Source: Prorocentrum cordatum (taxonomy: Eukaryota > Sar > Dinophyceae > Prorocentrales > Prorocentraceae). From it: 64,000 bases of DNA. This document shows positions 9,770 through 19,257 of the stretch, piece after piece. Position 1 is the first letter of the stretch. Each line of letters opens with the position of its first letter. The notes beneath the pieces were generated by a model. The model saw nothing but the letters and a program-made list of their open reading frames with translations. It ran no database searches and was not told the DNA's origin. The translations under genes and the position numbers were made by a program. The DNA is taken from NCBI GenBank assembly GCA_963575745.1, contig CAUYUJ010012747.1:228952-292951 (forward strand). The letters run 5' to 3'.

Positions 9770-9945
9770 ATCACCAGAAAGACTTTCGAGCAGTGCTCGA
9801 AAGCACCGAAGCTCGGGGGTCTTCGCGTGTCGAAGCTCGAGGGTTTTTTCGCGTGTCGACAAGCTGTTTCGAGCAGTGCTCGACGAGCACCAAGAAAGTA
9901 CCGAAACTCGAGGGTTTCCACGTGTCCGGCCCTGTTCGACACTGT
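9770..9945. repeat. Duplicated TCGAGCAGTGCTCGA palindromes
   Basis: A palindrome with 7-bp arms, TCGAGCAGTGCTCGA, occurs at 9787-9801 and again about 90 bp later, each followed by GAAGCTCG or GAAACTCGAGGG and TTC-CGTGTC blocks. Looks like a two-copy duplication. Confidence 0.55.
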
Positions 9946-10497
9946 TTCGACACTTTTTTCCGGGTGCTCGAAATCATGTTTGGGATGTGGTCGTCAAGTA
10001 CGATGGGGGCAACATAAACCGAGTTGTAAGATCGAGGTCGGCTCGGGGAGGGTACCCCAATGCTCTTCGTGCTTGCTGGATGTCCCTGTGCATCCCTCAG
10101 TGAGAGCAAGATCCCATCGAATGGTCTTGTTGTGCGTGGTGATTTGGCCGGCGGAGGGTTTCGTGTTCTTGAAGGATGTTTTCCCGCCCTAGGTCCGACC
10201 GCAGACCCCCCCTTCCATCGTGCGTTCCGTAGCGGCTTGGAACGTGCCCGTCTGTGACAGTAGAGAAAATCGTGCACAGGAGAAACTCGGCCAAATGACC
10301 ATTCAAACGACAGGCTGAGGCGTTCGCACGATCTGGTCTCTGTCCCACATCTCGCGTCGTGCAAGAATCACGGCGTCGGATGAAAGGCTGCGTGGCCATC
10401 TTCGCGACCGACGTTTTTGGCAGTTCGTGGCCTCCAGGTGGGCCCCTGGATGAAAGGCCACGCTGTGAAAACAGCACGACCCCAGATCCGCAGAGGC

Positions 10498-10866
10498 CCT
10501 CTATATACACCACCACCGTGTCCAGCCAGGGCCACCCTGAGCTCCACGATGGTGTATAGACCCTTCTGGCCACGGCCAGGAGGCGTACAGGATCCGGCTT
10601 TAATAAAGAACATTTATTTTTCAAAAGGGGCTGGATCGTTCCTTCGGTTTGCATACGTTCCGCTACGATTCGGCGGCGAGCCCCCCTTGGTGTTCCTTCA
10701 GATTTTGGGCGCGCGGGTCCGTTCCTTCGGACTTCGTAGACTTACTTGGAAAAAAAGGGGCTCCGTTCCTTATTCATCGTTCCTTAGGTGATGCCGAATC
10801 CTGTATACATCATGCCAGGGCCCACGATGGCCCTGGCCAGGAAAGGTGGTGGTGTAGATATACCTC
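10498..10866. mobile_element. Foldback element with nested family 2 MITE
   Basis: About 370 bp with diverged arms of about 90 bp. The left arm is TATACACCACCACCGTGTCC then AGCCAGGGCCA; the right arm, reverse-complemented, is TCTACACCACCACC then TGGCCAGGGCCAT. The middle (about 10600-10789) resembles an inverse, diverged family 2 element, with CACCTAAGGAACG and AATAAGGAACG near its end. Confidence 0.6.
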
Positions 10867-10981
10867 CTGCGTACCAGATGTCTGGGATGCCCATCCCTCC
10901 CGTTCCACCCCTCCCATGCAGCCCACCCACGCGCGCGATCCATCCCACCCACGCCCCGCGAGAGGCAGCCCACTCCTTGCC

Positions 10982-11143
10982 TCAAGTCGTGCGTGTCCCT
11001 ATACAGGAAGAACATCCAAAAATAGCCAAACATTGGAATGGGGACGATCCAGTTACTAGGCTTGACTATGTTGGAACATGTCTTGACTATGGCTTACTGT
11101 TTCCTCCACAATCCACACTGTGAGAGGACATGCCCGACCTAAT
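10982..11143. mobile_element. MITE-like element, family 1, copy D, perfect 8-bp target duplication
   Basis: 162 bp. The left end is TCAAGTCGTGCGTGTCCC and the right end, reverse-complemented, is TTAGGTCGGGCATGTCC. It is flanked by a perfect 8-bp direct repeat, TCCTTGCC (10974-10981 and 11144-11151), the best evidence that this family moved as a DNA element. Confidence 0.85.
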
Positions 11144-11151
11144 CCTTGCCC

Positions 11152-13180
11152 CCCGCCCCACGCGATCCATATCCTCACCCTCATGAGCAATTCGGTGCAG
11201 ACTCTTGTGCCGACCCTCTGCCAGCGATTAGTTACCTTAATTCAGACGCGTGTTGCGGCAGCTCGCTCACGGCGGGCTTCCCTTTTTTTATGTTGTTGCC
11301 ACAAGGATTTCGTTGGTACGTAGTGCTTGTCGGCGTGCCGCGTTTCACATCCAATTGGCATCATGAATTCAAAGGAATTTGTGGTAGGAATACGCATTCG
11401 GCTGTTGTCGCTTTATGCAGGGCGTGCGTTCTTCCGTGCGTGGACCCGCGCGGTCGTAGCGCCTCTGCATTTTCTACAGATATCTTACTTTATCTTACTT
11501 TACTCTAGGTGGCCGCCGCGGTTGGAATGTGCGAATTTGTGCTAGAGCAATCTGCAATCCTAGACGTGCCGAGCGATCTCAGTCGGGGAAACAGAAGACT
11601 CGAGTTTACCATAACTCGGATTTGCCGCCGTGTTTCGATGTCTTGGCGAGAAGTCCGACGGTCCAGTGTTCGCGAGATGTTGACAGCAGGAGTTCGCGCC
11701 AAGATTCAGATTGGATCCCGCTATTTTCCTGACGGCCCCGTCGGGCAACTTCGAGACCAAAAAAAAATCGAGCCTTACGTCTCCCCGATCCAGGTGGGCC
11801 ACTTGCGCCACCCACGCGGGCTTCGGCAATAAGCGGCCCCCGCTTGCGCTCACCGCCGGGCAGGTCGTGGAGGGAGCCTGGTGCGCCGGAGCCTAGCAAA
11901 CGTCGGCGCTCCTCTTCCCCCTCCGCCTCCGATCCCATTCCCATTCCCTCCTCGTTTCTTCTCCTCCTTCTCTTCCTCCTGACTGGGCTACTGCACTGAT
12001 CACTGCGACTGCAATTTTCTTTGCAACTGCGCTATTGCACCGATGCTTACATTAAGATGCGAATACCTGGTATGAAATTGTTCACACCTCCTGCACTTCA
12101 CTGCATCGTGCGCGTCTGGAGGCTAAACGCTCGAACGTCGACTCATCCTTAGCGGGCGTTCCGTACGAACGGCCTTTGGCCAGGCTAAAACGCGTTGTAG
12201 TCAGCCTGAGTTCCAGGACAAGAGTTTCGAGAAAGCGAGCCCTCCACTCCCCATGCCCTCGGGGCGCGCGGGGGGCTTTCCTACGGGGCACTTTGGCACA
12301 TCTCGTCGCCCCTCTTTTTGGTTCTGGGGACTGGGGCGGGGGAGGAGGAAGACCGATCGATCGAGCAGTCGGGCCGAGGCTGTGGGTACCTCGCCAAAGA
12401 TCCGACCCTCCTCCCTCCTCCCTCCTCCCTTCTTCCTCCTCCCTCCTCCTCCCTCCTCCCTCCGGCGGGTTTTTGGCCTCTGGGGGCCCTCGCTGGGCCT
12501 CGGGACCGTCAAATTGTGACTCGGGACGAAACACCCAGCCCTGGGGAAGTGGTCCAGACCTCCAGGGCCCACGCACCGAAAAAGTTGGAGCGGCCGGACG
12601 TCCGGGTCGCACCTGCTAGAGCACTGCAGCATTGATAAGATCCAGTTCGACCTTTGCGGAGGTCATCTCGTCTACAGGGGTTGCTCGCGCTGCTTGGCGC
12701 TCTGGCCCTGCCTGCACCGCCCTCCCCCACGCAGCGGGCTGCGGGCAGGGTGGCACCCGCTCTTCACGGAGCTTCCTCCCGCTCTGCGTCGGTATCTGCG
12801 TCGCCTTGCTCCTCATCCGCGCTGACGGCGTCTCCCTGCAGGGCGCCGTGCGCTGTGACTGTCCGAACGGTGCGTCCGCTGGCGTTCTGTTCGACGACGC
12901 GCAGGTGGGTCCACTGCCTCACCGAGCCACTCGTCGATCAGTATCGTTTGTCCAGTTGGGCATACACCCCTCGAAACCCGAAGGGAACGACCTGTATTCC
13001 CATCTAGGGGGGTAAATCGGCCAGTGGGGCCCAGGCCACGCCGCCGGGGATGGGGATCGGTTAAGCGATACTCAGTCGAGCCTGGCGCACCTGTTCGAGC
13101 ACGTGGCTACGTAGCACTCCGAGATACGCCCCTCCACACAGCAGCAGACGGCAGCGGGGAGTCCGAGCGGCACGTCGTGC
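11152..13180. other. Intergenic, nothing recognised
   Basis: Moderate GC. A plus-strand frame at 11509-11832 (107 residues) and one at 12632-13015 (127 residues) are the longest with non-repetitive composition, but neither shows a known motif and both have competing frames. A TCC-rich stretch lies at 12410-12470. Confidence 0.35.
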
Positions 13181-13189
13181 ACCGCGGCA

Positions 13190-13320
13190 CCCTTGTTTTG
13201 TTGTCTTCGCGCCTGGTCGTGCCCAGCGTCTTGCCCTGGTCGTCGCAGCTCTGCTGCCTCTCGTGCGCCGCGGTGCCCAGTGTGCCCAGCGCCTACTCCT
13301 GGTCGACAGTGTCAAGCAGT
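13190..13320 (-). repeat. Detached block of the 63-bp coding repeat
   Basis: Contains CCCAGCGTCTTGCCCTGGTC and CTCTGCTGCCTCTCGTGCG, the same motifs as the array at 13730-14370. It is separated from that array by a TIR element at 13342-13505 and about 220 bp of other sequence. Confidence 0.55.
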
Positions 13321-13341
13321 GGCGAAGCGTCCTGGCGTTCC

Positions 13342-13505
13342 TATAGGCCGACCAATGAAGGTTCTAAGAACCTTTGTGTGGTCTTCACGAAATGTTCTTA
13401 GAACCATTATGGTTGGGATTGCCTTGTTTTAGCACATTGGCTCAATGTTCTAAGAACATGACAACATTTTCGGGTTCTACAAAACATGTCGTTATTGGCC
13501 TATAT
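13342..13505. mobile_element. TIR element with TTCTAAGAA palindromes
   Basis: About 164 bp bounded by TATAGGCC and GGCCTATA. The inverted ends continue as GGCCGACCAATGA and GGCCAATAACGACA. Inside are three short palindromes, GGTTCTAAGAACC, TGTTCTTAGAACC and TGTTCTAAGAACA. A TATA or TA target site is possible. It sits beside the 21-residue repeat block. Confidence 0.65.
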
Positions 13506-13729
13506 GAATGCTGGGACGGTCGGTCCGTGCTCAACAGTGGGGGGCCCATGCCAAGACACACCTTGCTTGCCTCCAGGGTGCCCTGGGTTGCTTGGGTATC
13601 GGTGGTTTTGCGATGCAGCGCGTGACGTTCCCAAACCAGAATATCAATGGGCGCCCTGGGGTCTCAGGGTTGGGTTTCTTGTGGCAGGTTTCTTGTGGTC
13701 GGGCCCCCACTGCAATCCTGGTCTGAGAA

Positions 13730-14370
13730 GCTTTCTTGCTCTTCGGTGCCCAGAATCGCGTCCTGGTCCGTGAAATTTCGCTGCTGCTCGAGCGCCGCAG
13801 TGTCCATGTTGCCCAGCGTCGCGTCTTCGCAGGTCGTGGAGTCCTGTTGCCCAGCATCGTCCCCTGGTCTGCGAGGCTCTGCTGCTCCTCATGCGCGGCG
13901 GTATCGCTTGTGTCCGGCGTGTCGTCCTGGCTCGCGTGGCCCTGTTGCTCCTCGTGCGTCGCGGCGCCCTCGGTGCTCGGTGCTTCCCCCTGGTCCGTGT
14001 AGCTCTTCTGCTCCTCGCGCGTCTCGGTGCCCTGCGTGGCCAGCATAGCGCCCTGGTCTGCGAGTTCCTGCGGCTTCTCGTGCGGTGTGGAGTGCTAGTG
14101 GTCCAGCGTCGTCTCCTTGTGGTCGTTGCTCTGCAACTTCCTTGGTGCCCAGCTCCTTGTCCTGGTCCGTGAAGCTCTGCTGCTTCTCATGCGGTGCGGT
14201 GGCCTTGGTGTGTGTCGTCGCGACGTTTGTCTGCGACAAACTTCGGCTTGTCGAGCGTCGCGTCGTTCTTCGTCGCCAGCATCTTGCCCTGGTCTGTGTG
14301 TCTGCGCGGCGTCTCAAGCGTTGTGTGGGTGCTGTCGGCGTTCTGCGCGTCATGAACCTGTGCTCCTCGA
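13730..14370 (-). pseudogene. Decayed coding region of 63-bp (21-residue) repeats
   Basis: Minus-strand array with a 63-bp period (units near 13881, 13944, 14007 and 14070), an exact multiple of three. Each unit encodes 21 residues of the type H-E-E-Q-Q-S-x-x-D-Q-x-x-x-L-G-T, highly polar with Glu-Gln clusters. Four units at about 13830-14046 read in one frame. Further units toward 14370 (for example H-E-K-Q-Q-S-F-T-D-Q-D) lie in another frame, so at least one frameshift is present. Codon-sized periodicity and conservation of the charged core suggest a repeat protein, or a minisatellite grown inside one. No known family is recognised; start, stop and introns cannot be placed. Confidence 0.5.
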
Positions 14371-14807
14371 GCGCCATGATGATGCAGTCCAGTGGCCGCG
14401 GAGGAGGAACGCGGGAGTCTGGGCCTCTCAGACGGGGTCGGAGCGGATGGGGTCGGAGGAGCGCGCCGCGTCGCCCGTGCATCGGCGATGCGGCTCGATG
14501 TGGGAGCCCGATTTTCCGCACGCCGACGTCGCCGGTGCAGCGCGATCCTCCGATCCCATCTTTTCCAAATCCCTTATCAATCGTCCCCCAGGTCCGGTTT
14601 TTAAGGCGCCTTTTTCGTAACTGGGGGGGTCCAGTTTATAGGGCGCTTTCTGTGGATTGGAGCTTCGGGGGTGCGGTGCATCAAGGCGCCCCGTCGAAGA
14701 GGGGGGTCCGGAATATTAGGTCGCATTTGGAGAGGGATCCGGTCTTTCAGGGGGGGGGGTCGATTGATAAGGGATTTAAAGCACTCGGGCCCCATCCGGG
14801 AGCTTGG

Positions 14808-14929
14808 TATCGCTCTGACGTGTGCACCTTCTCTCGGCGGGGATTATTAGGGAGCATCCTGGAGCATCCTGCGCAAAAGCCACGCACGAAACCGACAAAA
14901 AAGCACAGGGAATGGACGTCCGAGCGACG
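14808..14929. mobile_element. MITE-like element, family 5, copy 1
   Basis: About 122 bp. The left end is TATCGCTCTGACGTGTGCA; the right end, reverse-complemented, is GTCGCTCGGACGTCCATTCC. A copy of equal length in the opposite orientation is at 52949-53070, sharing AGGAGCATCC and the CACGAAA interior. Confidence 0.7.
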
Positions 14930-15069
14930 GGGAGGGAGGCAGCTCCGGGGAGGAGGCCTCGCGGCGAAGTGGAGAGCTGCGCCGGGAGGAGCGCGCAGAG
15001 GCGGCCTCCGGCACCGGAGGCGGGCGGCAGTGGGAGGGGCACGGCCAGTGCAAGTTGGGCCCCTCCGGT

Positions 15070-15240
15070 AAGTCGGGCGTGCCCCTCCGCAGGAGGAGTA
15101 TACAAAAATAGCCATCAGAGAAATGGTCGGGGGGCCATCTGTGTCGACCATATTTTCGGAGTGTGTCTGCAGATTTTTGGGGGGGTATTGTTCAAGTTAT
15201 TCGTCCAACATCCGCCTGTAGGGGGACGTGGCCGACCTGA
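15070..15240. mobile_element. MITE-like element, family 1, copy E
   Basis: 171 bp. The left end is TAAGTCGGGCGTGCCCC; the right end, reverse-complemented, is TCAGGTCGGCCACGTCCC then CCTACAGG. The flanks CCCTCCGG and CCCTCCCA (6 of 8) suggest an eroded 8-bp target duplication. Confidence 0.7.
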
Positions 15241-15357
15241 CCCTCCCAGGACACGCAGCACCGTTGCGAGCTCCATCTGGAAGGTCGGCCGTGTCCACCT
15301 CTCGCCCGGCAGAGCGGCCCGCAGCAGGCCGCCTCGAGGGAGTGAGGTCGTCTAAAG

Positions 15358-15512
15358 TCAGGAGGGAAAGAAACACACAGACACAATGAATCGTCGATTC
15401 CCAGGAAAACATGGGAAGATATGGGAAGTGGGGGGGAAGACAAGAACCCAAAAATATATAGGAAAATATGGGGAATATTTTTATTTGTGTGTATTTATTT
15501 GTGTGTCCTGGG
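15358..15512. repeat. Dispersed repeat, family 4, copy 2
   Basis: About 155 bp; matches 5514-5676 over its full length, from GGAGGGAAAGAAACACACAG to TTATTTGTGTGTCC, in the same orientation. Confidence 0.7.
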
Positions 15513-17650
15513 GCCCCTTTATAAAGTCCAAGTGCGCACGGCGAAGCTGCACCATCATCCCTTCTGGTGTGGCAGCGCGTGGTGACCCATGCAGGAGCTA
15601 CCCTCTGCGTACACATCCCCCCGCTCGAAGCACAAGCAAATGCATGAAGATAATGTCACGGAGTTCCGCGCGGACCTGTGAGAAATCATGCGTGTGCAGT
15701 TGTTTCTGTTCCGCTACCTGCGATGAGCCCAATACAGTTGCCTTCGACGTTGCTGTGGTGTCCACCGACGCCAGGTCCCAGAAAAGCCGGGCTCCACTGC
15801 TAAGCCGTTGGCCAGCCCTCGGCCCCAGAGCTGACCCGCCTCGGCCCGCGGGTTCGCCCCTTTCTCTGCACGGCGTGTCGCCTTCCAGCTTCATGCCGAT
15901 GCCTTCTACAATCCTCGTCAAAATGAACCTCAAAAATGTCTTACGCGACTGGACTGTTTGTGGGGAGATACTGGTCAGAGTTGCGGTGACTTCGAGGTAC
16001 TTGTATGCGCCGCCCCTCCAATGTCGGTCATCATCAAACTTCCGAGTCGTTCCCGGTCAGACCATTTTTGCCGTGGCCCCGACATCGGAGGGGCGCCTAT
16101 CGACATTGAAGAGCGCGCCGACATCGCAGGGGCTTGGTCGCCATTTTTGAGGTTAATTTTGACGAGGGTCGAGGGGGAGTCCACTCTGACAGGCGGTGCG
16201 TGTGGCAGATCTCGCGCTGCGTCGGCGTGGATCGCGGAGGCCATATCTCTGGAGTATAGGGGTCAAGCACGCCCTTCGGCCACGGGCGGCACGTGCTCCC
16301 GAGTTGTTCATTTGTGGTCTGAGGCGGCCGCGTTGGCAGAATGCTCGACGTTTGTGAGAGAGGAGGAGGAGGAGGAGGAGGAGGAGGAGGAGGAGGAGGA
16401 GGAGGAGGAGAGGGAGGGGGAGGGAGGAGAAGGAGGAGGAGGAGGAGGAGGAGGAGGAGTTGGTGGGTAGGTGTGGAGTGTAATGTTGTATACGTACTGG
16501 GCGATCTACATAACATAGATAGGCTTCGAGACGCAATCCGAGTCCAAGTCCGAGAGGACGAGGGTCGAGGAAGCGCAAACATGGACGATAGGGCACGCGG
16601 ATCAGCGACGGGTCCCGCTTCCATGCAGAATCCGGCGCGCGCCGTCGCCAAGTGACGTGGCATCGGCTCCACTTGTCCAGAGGGGGGGGGGGAGCTTTCC
16701 CCGATCCGTGGAGCTGGCGCCCTCCCGCCAGGTCCACGGATCCATACGTCCATGTTAGCGTGTGCTGGGGCGGGGGGGTTTGGGAGGGGAGGACCAGGGT
16801 CGGCGGCGAGCCCAGGGAGGGAACGAGAGGGCGCAGGGCTTCTCAAGAACGGCGACGTGGCTTCTCCCAGTCCCTCGCGCCTTCTCGTGAGCCTTGTAAG
16901 CCTTCTCCGAAGCCACCGACGGCTTCGAGGCGCGAGGGTGCCCGTGTTCGCCCAGCGGCTTGCTTACGAAAAGGACGAGGAGTGCCAGGAGGAAAAACCG
17001 GCTCAACACGCAAATGAACGTTGATGCGTATGACCATGGTGGAGGATTGTGAGCATGAAGGGGAACAGAAAATGCAGGAAGTAGACTGAAACAGTGTTAG
17101 CCAGCGTGGGCCCCAGACGGTGAGTTCTTGCAATCTCTATGCGGCGCAATCTACATAGCAATGCACGGCAAGGCCACGTGCGAGCCTCGCACAATCAAAA
17201 ACGTGACCAAGGACGGCGGCGACGGGGCGGCCACGAGCCAGCCGGACCGACAGCCAGGCCCAGCTCCTTCTCGGGGGCGGACAGAACCCCAACAGTGAGA
17301 CGTCGATTAGTGCATTGTTTGCTGTCGGTTCTCAAGATGGCGCCGTGGCCGTTATTTTCCAGGCTTGCGCCGGCCAGGTTTGGGCCTCAGGTCGTTTGCA
17401 CTAAACCACGCTTTGCTAAAGGGGGGTCTGTCCGTCCCCGATCTTTCGAAGAGGAGCAAGACCCCTTAAGTGCAAGCACCTGTCCGGAACATAGGGAATC
17501 GTGGAATGTGTGAATTTGCGCCGATGTATCTGTGTCCCCCTGGACTTCCCTAGGGGTACAGTCAAACGCTGAGATGAGCGACTTTCCAAGGTTTCCTTTG
17601 CAGCATTTCCCTTCGGCCCAAGCCTTGACCACTTCCGTCGACCGCGCCCC
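15513..17650. other. Intergenic, with a (GGA)n tract at 16361-16460
   Basis: No gene is recognised. Frames overlapping the GGA tract are repeat translations. The rest (15530-16330 and 16480-17650) is non-repetitive, of mixed GC, with no motif I can name. Confidence 0.4.
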
Positions 17651-17678
17651 TCTCGAGAAGTGTCGGCATGGCCTTCCA

Positions 17679-17696
17679 AGGCCCTTGCATCCTTGT
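17679..17696 (+). repeat. Left 18-bp direct repeat of the U6 copy
   Basis: AGGCCCTTGCATCCTTGT; matches 17815-17832 at 17 of 18 positions and abuts the 5' end of the U6 sequence. Read as a target-site duplication. Confidence 0.75.
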
Positions 17697-17814
17697 GGAT
17701 TCCCTTCGGGGATCATCCGTTAAAATTGGAACGATACAAAGGAGCTTAGCATGGCCCCTGCGCAAGGATGACACGCACAAATCGAGAAGTGTATACTATG
17801 GTTTGTTTTTAAAG
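17697..17814 (+). ncRNA. U6: U6 spliceosomal snRNA copy, probably a retrocopy
   Basis: U6 forms the catalytic core of the spliceosome in the nucleus. The sequence TTAAAATTGGAACGATACA (from about 17720) and the block from TTAGCATGGCC (17747) through CCTGCGCAAGGATGACACGC (17757-17776) match the U6 core almost exactly, including the AGC triad (17748-17750) and the whole internal stem-loop. A 5' stem-loop TCCC-TTCG-GGGA is at 17701-17712, and a T-run typical of RNA polymerase III ends at 17810. The usually invariant ACAGAGA box reads ACAAAGG (17736-17742). The copy is bounded by 18-bp direct repeats (17679-17696, 17815-17832), and a short AAAG follows the T-run, which points to LINE-mediated retroposition. 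It could still be transcribed, but no upstream promoter element is evident. Confidence 0.85.
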
Positions 17815-17832
17815 AGGCCCCTGCATCCTTGT
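17815..17832 (+). repeat. Right 18-bp direct repeat of the U6 copy
   Basis: AGGCCCCTGCATCCTTGT; one mismatch to 17679-17696. Confidence 0.75.
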
Positions 17833-17902
17833 CGTGCATCCGTATTGCCAGTCTTGACGGGCGGGGCTAGGAGGGAGCGCGGGAGCTCGTGGGGGAAGGT
17901 CC

Positions 17903-17968
17903 TCCGCCTCCTCCTCCTCCTCCTCCTCCTCCTCCTCCGCCTCCTCCTCCTCCTCCTCCTCCTCCTCG
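17903..17968. repeat. (CTC)n tract
   Basis: CTC triplet microsatellite interrupted once by CGC; the complement of the GGA tracts elsewhere. Confidence 0.95.
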
Positions 17969-18334
17969 TCGGGCGGGGCTCGGACGAGGAAACACCAGTC
18001 CCAAAGCAGCCTGGAACGCTCTGTGAAGGTCACGGCCCCCAAGACGCCCTCCAGAGCCGCTGGATCTCAGAGATTCTCGACTGATCCTCACTGCGAAGGC
18101 CTTGCGGCGGGTGCCGCCGACCCTGAAGGGCGATGACGCATCCACCCCCAATCGCCCACTGATCGCCGATCGGGGCCCGATAGCCACCCCACCCAGGAAG
18201 GTGCGGATTCACTATCGGGGGCCTGTCGCCGATCTGTCGACGATGTACCGCCGATTGCAGGTTCATGCATCCCCCCCTATGCCTGTCCCCCCCTATCGTT
18301 ACCCATCAAGCACAGTGACTATGGCCCGGGTTGA

Positions 18335-18574
18335 CCCAAAAGGGAGTGCAGCGAAAAGGGGGTGGTGCAATAGATTTGGTGCAATCAGTCTGTGGGGCTG
18401 CAACACAGTTGGGGCGTGCAACACATTCTGGGACGCAAGTGTATTGCTGGATGTTCGCGTGTAACACATCCCTTGCAATACAATGCAATACAATTCTCCG
18501 GCGCAAGATATTTGCAATACAATTGCCCAAAAATCTATTGCACCACCCCCTTGCAGCTGAACCCCCTTTTGGGT
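18335..18574. mobile_element. TIR element with about 50-bp ends
   Basis: 240 bp. The left arm starts CCCAAAAGGGAGTGCAGC, then GGGGGTGGTGCAATAGATTT. The right arm, reverse-complemented, starts CCCAAAAGGGGGTTCAGC, then GGGGGTGGTGCAATAGATTT. The interior is AT-richer, with GCAATACAAT repeats. No target duplication is seen. Non-coding. Confidence 0.85.
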
Positions 18575-18582
18575 GTGCTTGA

Positions 18583-19110
18583 ATGACCAAGATGCCATGG
18601 GATTTTGTCGATGCCGATCTCGGTCATGGTCCACGCTCGCTGGCGTCAATTCGCGGAAACGATCCAGGACTTGGCGTTGGCAAAGATCGACGGTGACCAA
18701 GATCGGGACGACGTTTCCACGTTCAGTCTTGGTCATGGTCCCTGTCTCAGTCCCCTTCACCCCGTTCCCCGCTGTGCCCTTCTCGTGCCCTTCCCGGCGG
18801 CTGCAGTCAGAACGCACCCCAGGAGAGGTTCGAGGTGTTCGGGGGTTGGAGGTTCGAGGTATTCGTGCAGTTTCGTAGCTTCTCGGCGGTCTTCCAGCTT
18901 CGGAAGCTTTCCAGCAGCTGCGCCTCGCCGAAAGCGTTCCGGAGATGACCTGATCGCCCCAAACGGCCGCTGGAGAGCAGAGTCATGACCGGAAATGCAG
19001 GGGGAAACGTTTGGTGGGGGGAAAGGTTCAGGGAGGGGATGCATCGACCCCGAATCGCCTGTTCATCGCCAAGAAGGGCCCTTTGTGAAAAGAAGCACGG
19101 CTTCGGGTGC
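18583..19110. other. Upstream region of the methyltransferase gene
   Basis: Carries two TTGGTCATGGTCC-type motifs (18623, 18729), related to the ends of the 77-bp element at 7424-7500, and a CAGAACGCACCCCAGGAGAGG block shared with the repeat at 2395-2560. No coding feature is recognised. Confidence 0.4.
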
Positions 19111-19140
19111 TTCGTCTTCCTTCAGCCTTCTCTTCCTTAG
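19111..19140 (+). promoter_or_regulatory. Candidate trans-splice acceptor (polypyrimidine tract plus TAG)
   Basis: A run of almost pure pyrimidines (TTCGTCTTCC, TTCAGCCTTC, TCTTCCT) ends in TAG at 19138-19140, about 117 bp before the gene's ATG. In dinoflagellates nuclear mRNAs receive a spliced leader at such AG sites. Here the TAG is also the internal TAG of the relict leader, as described for recycled dinoflagellate genes. Confidence 0.6.
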
Positions 19141-19155
19141 CCATGTTGGTTCAAG
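19134..19155 (+). other. Relict dinoflagellate spliced leader
   Basis: Aligns without gaps to the 22-nt leader DCCGTAGCCATTTTGGCTCAAG with 19 matches; differences are T for G at position 4, G for T at 12 and T for C at 17. A genomic copy of the leader upstream of an intronless gene is the signature of a trans-spliced mRNA that was reverse-transcribed and re-inserted. Confidence 0.85.
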
Positions 19156-19171
19156 TTTAGTGTGGTTCAAG
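19156..19171 (+). other. Possible second, eroded spliced-leader relict
   Basis: TTTAGTGTGGTTCAAG follows directly and resembles the leader tail with four bases lost after TAG. It shares the GGTTCAAG variant with the first copy, so a local duplication is possible. If independent, it would mean two rounds of mRNA recycling. Confidence 0.45.
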
Positions 19172-19257
19172 GGAGGAAGTTTGAGCAGATCCGCATGACG
19201 AGCTGCGACCACTGTGTGGTGTCAAGAGTCGGCTGAAATCGTACGAGCGGCTAGCAG

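Noticed and set aside
13342-13505. TTCTAAGAA motifs as heat-shock or hormone-response-like elements
   Set aside because: They are palindromes within a TIR element with no gene next to them; transposon structure explains them.
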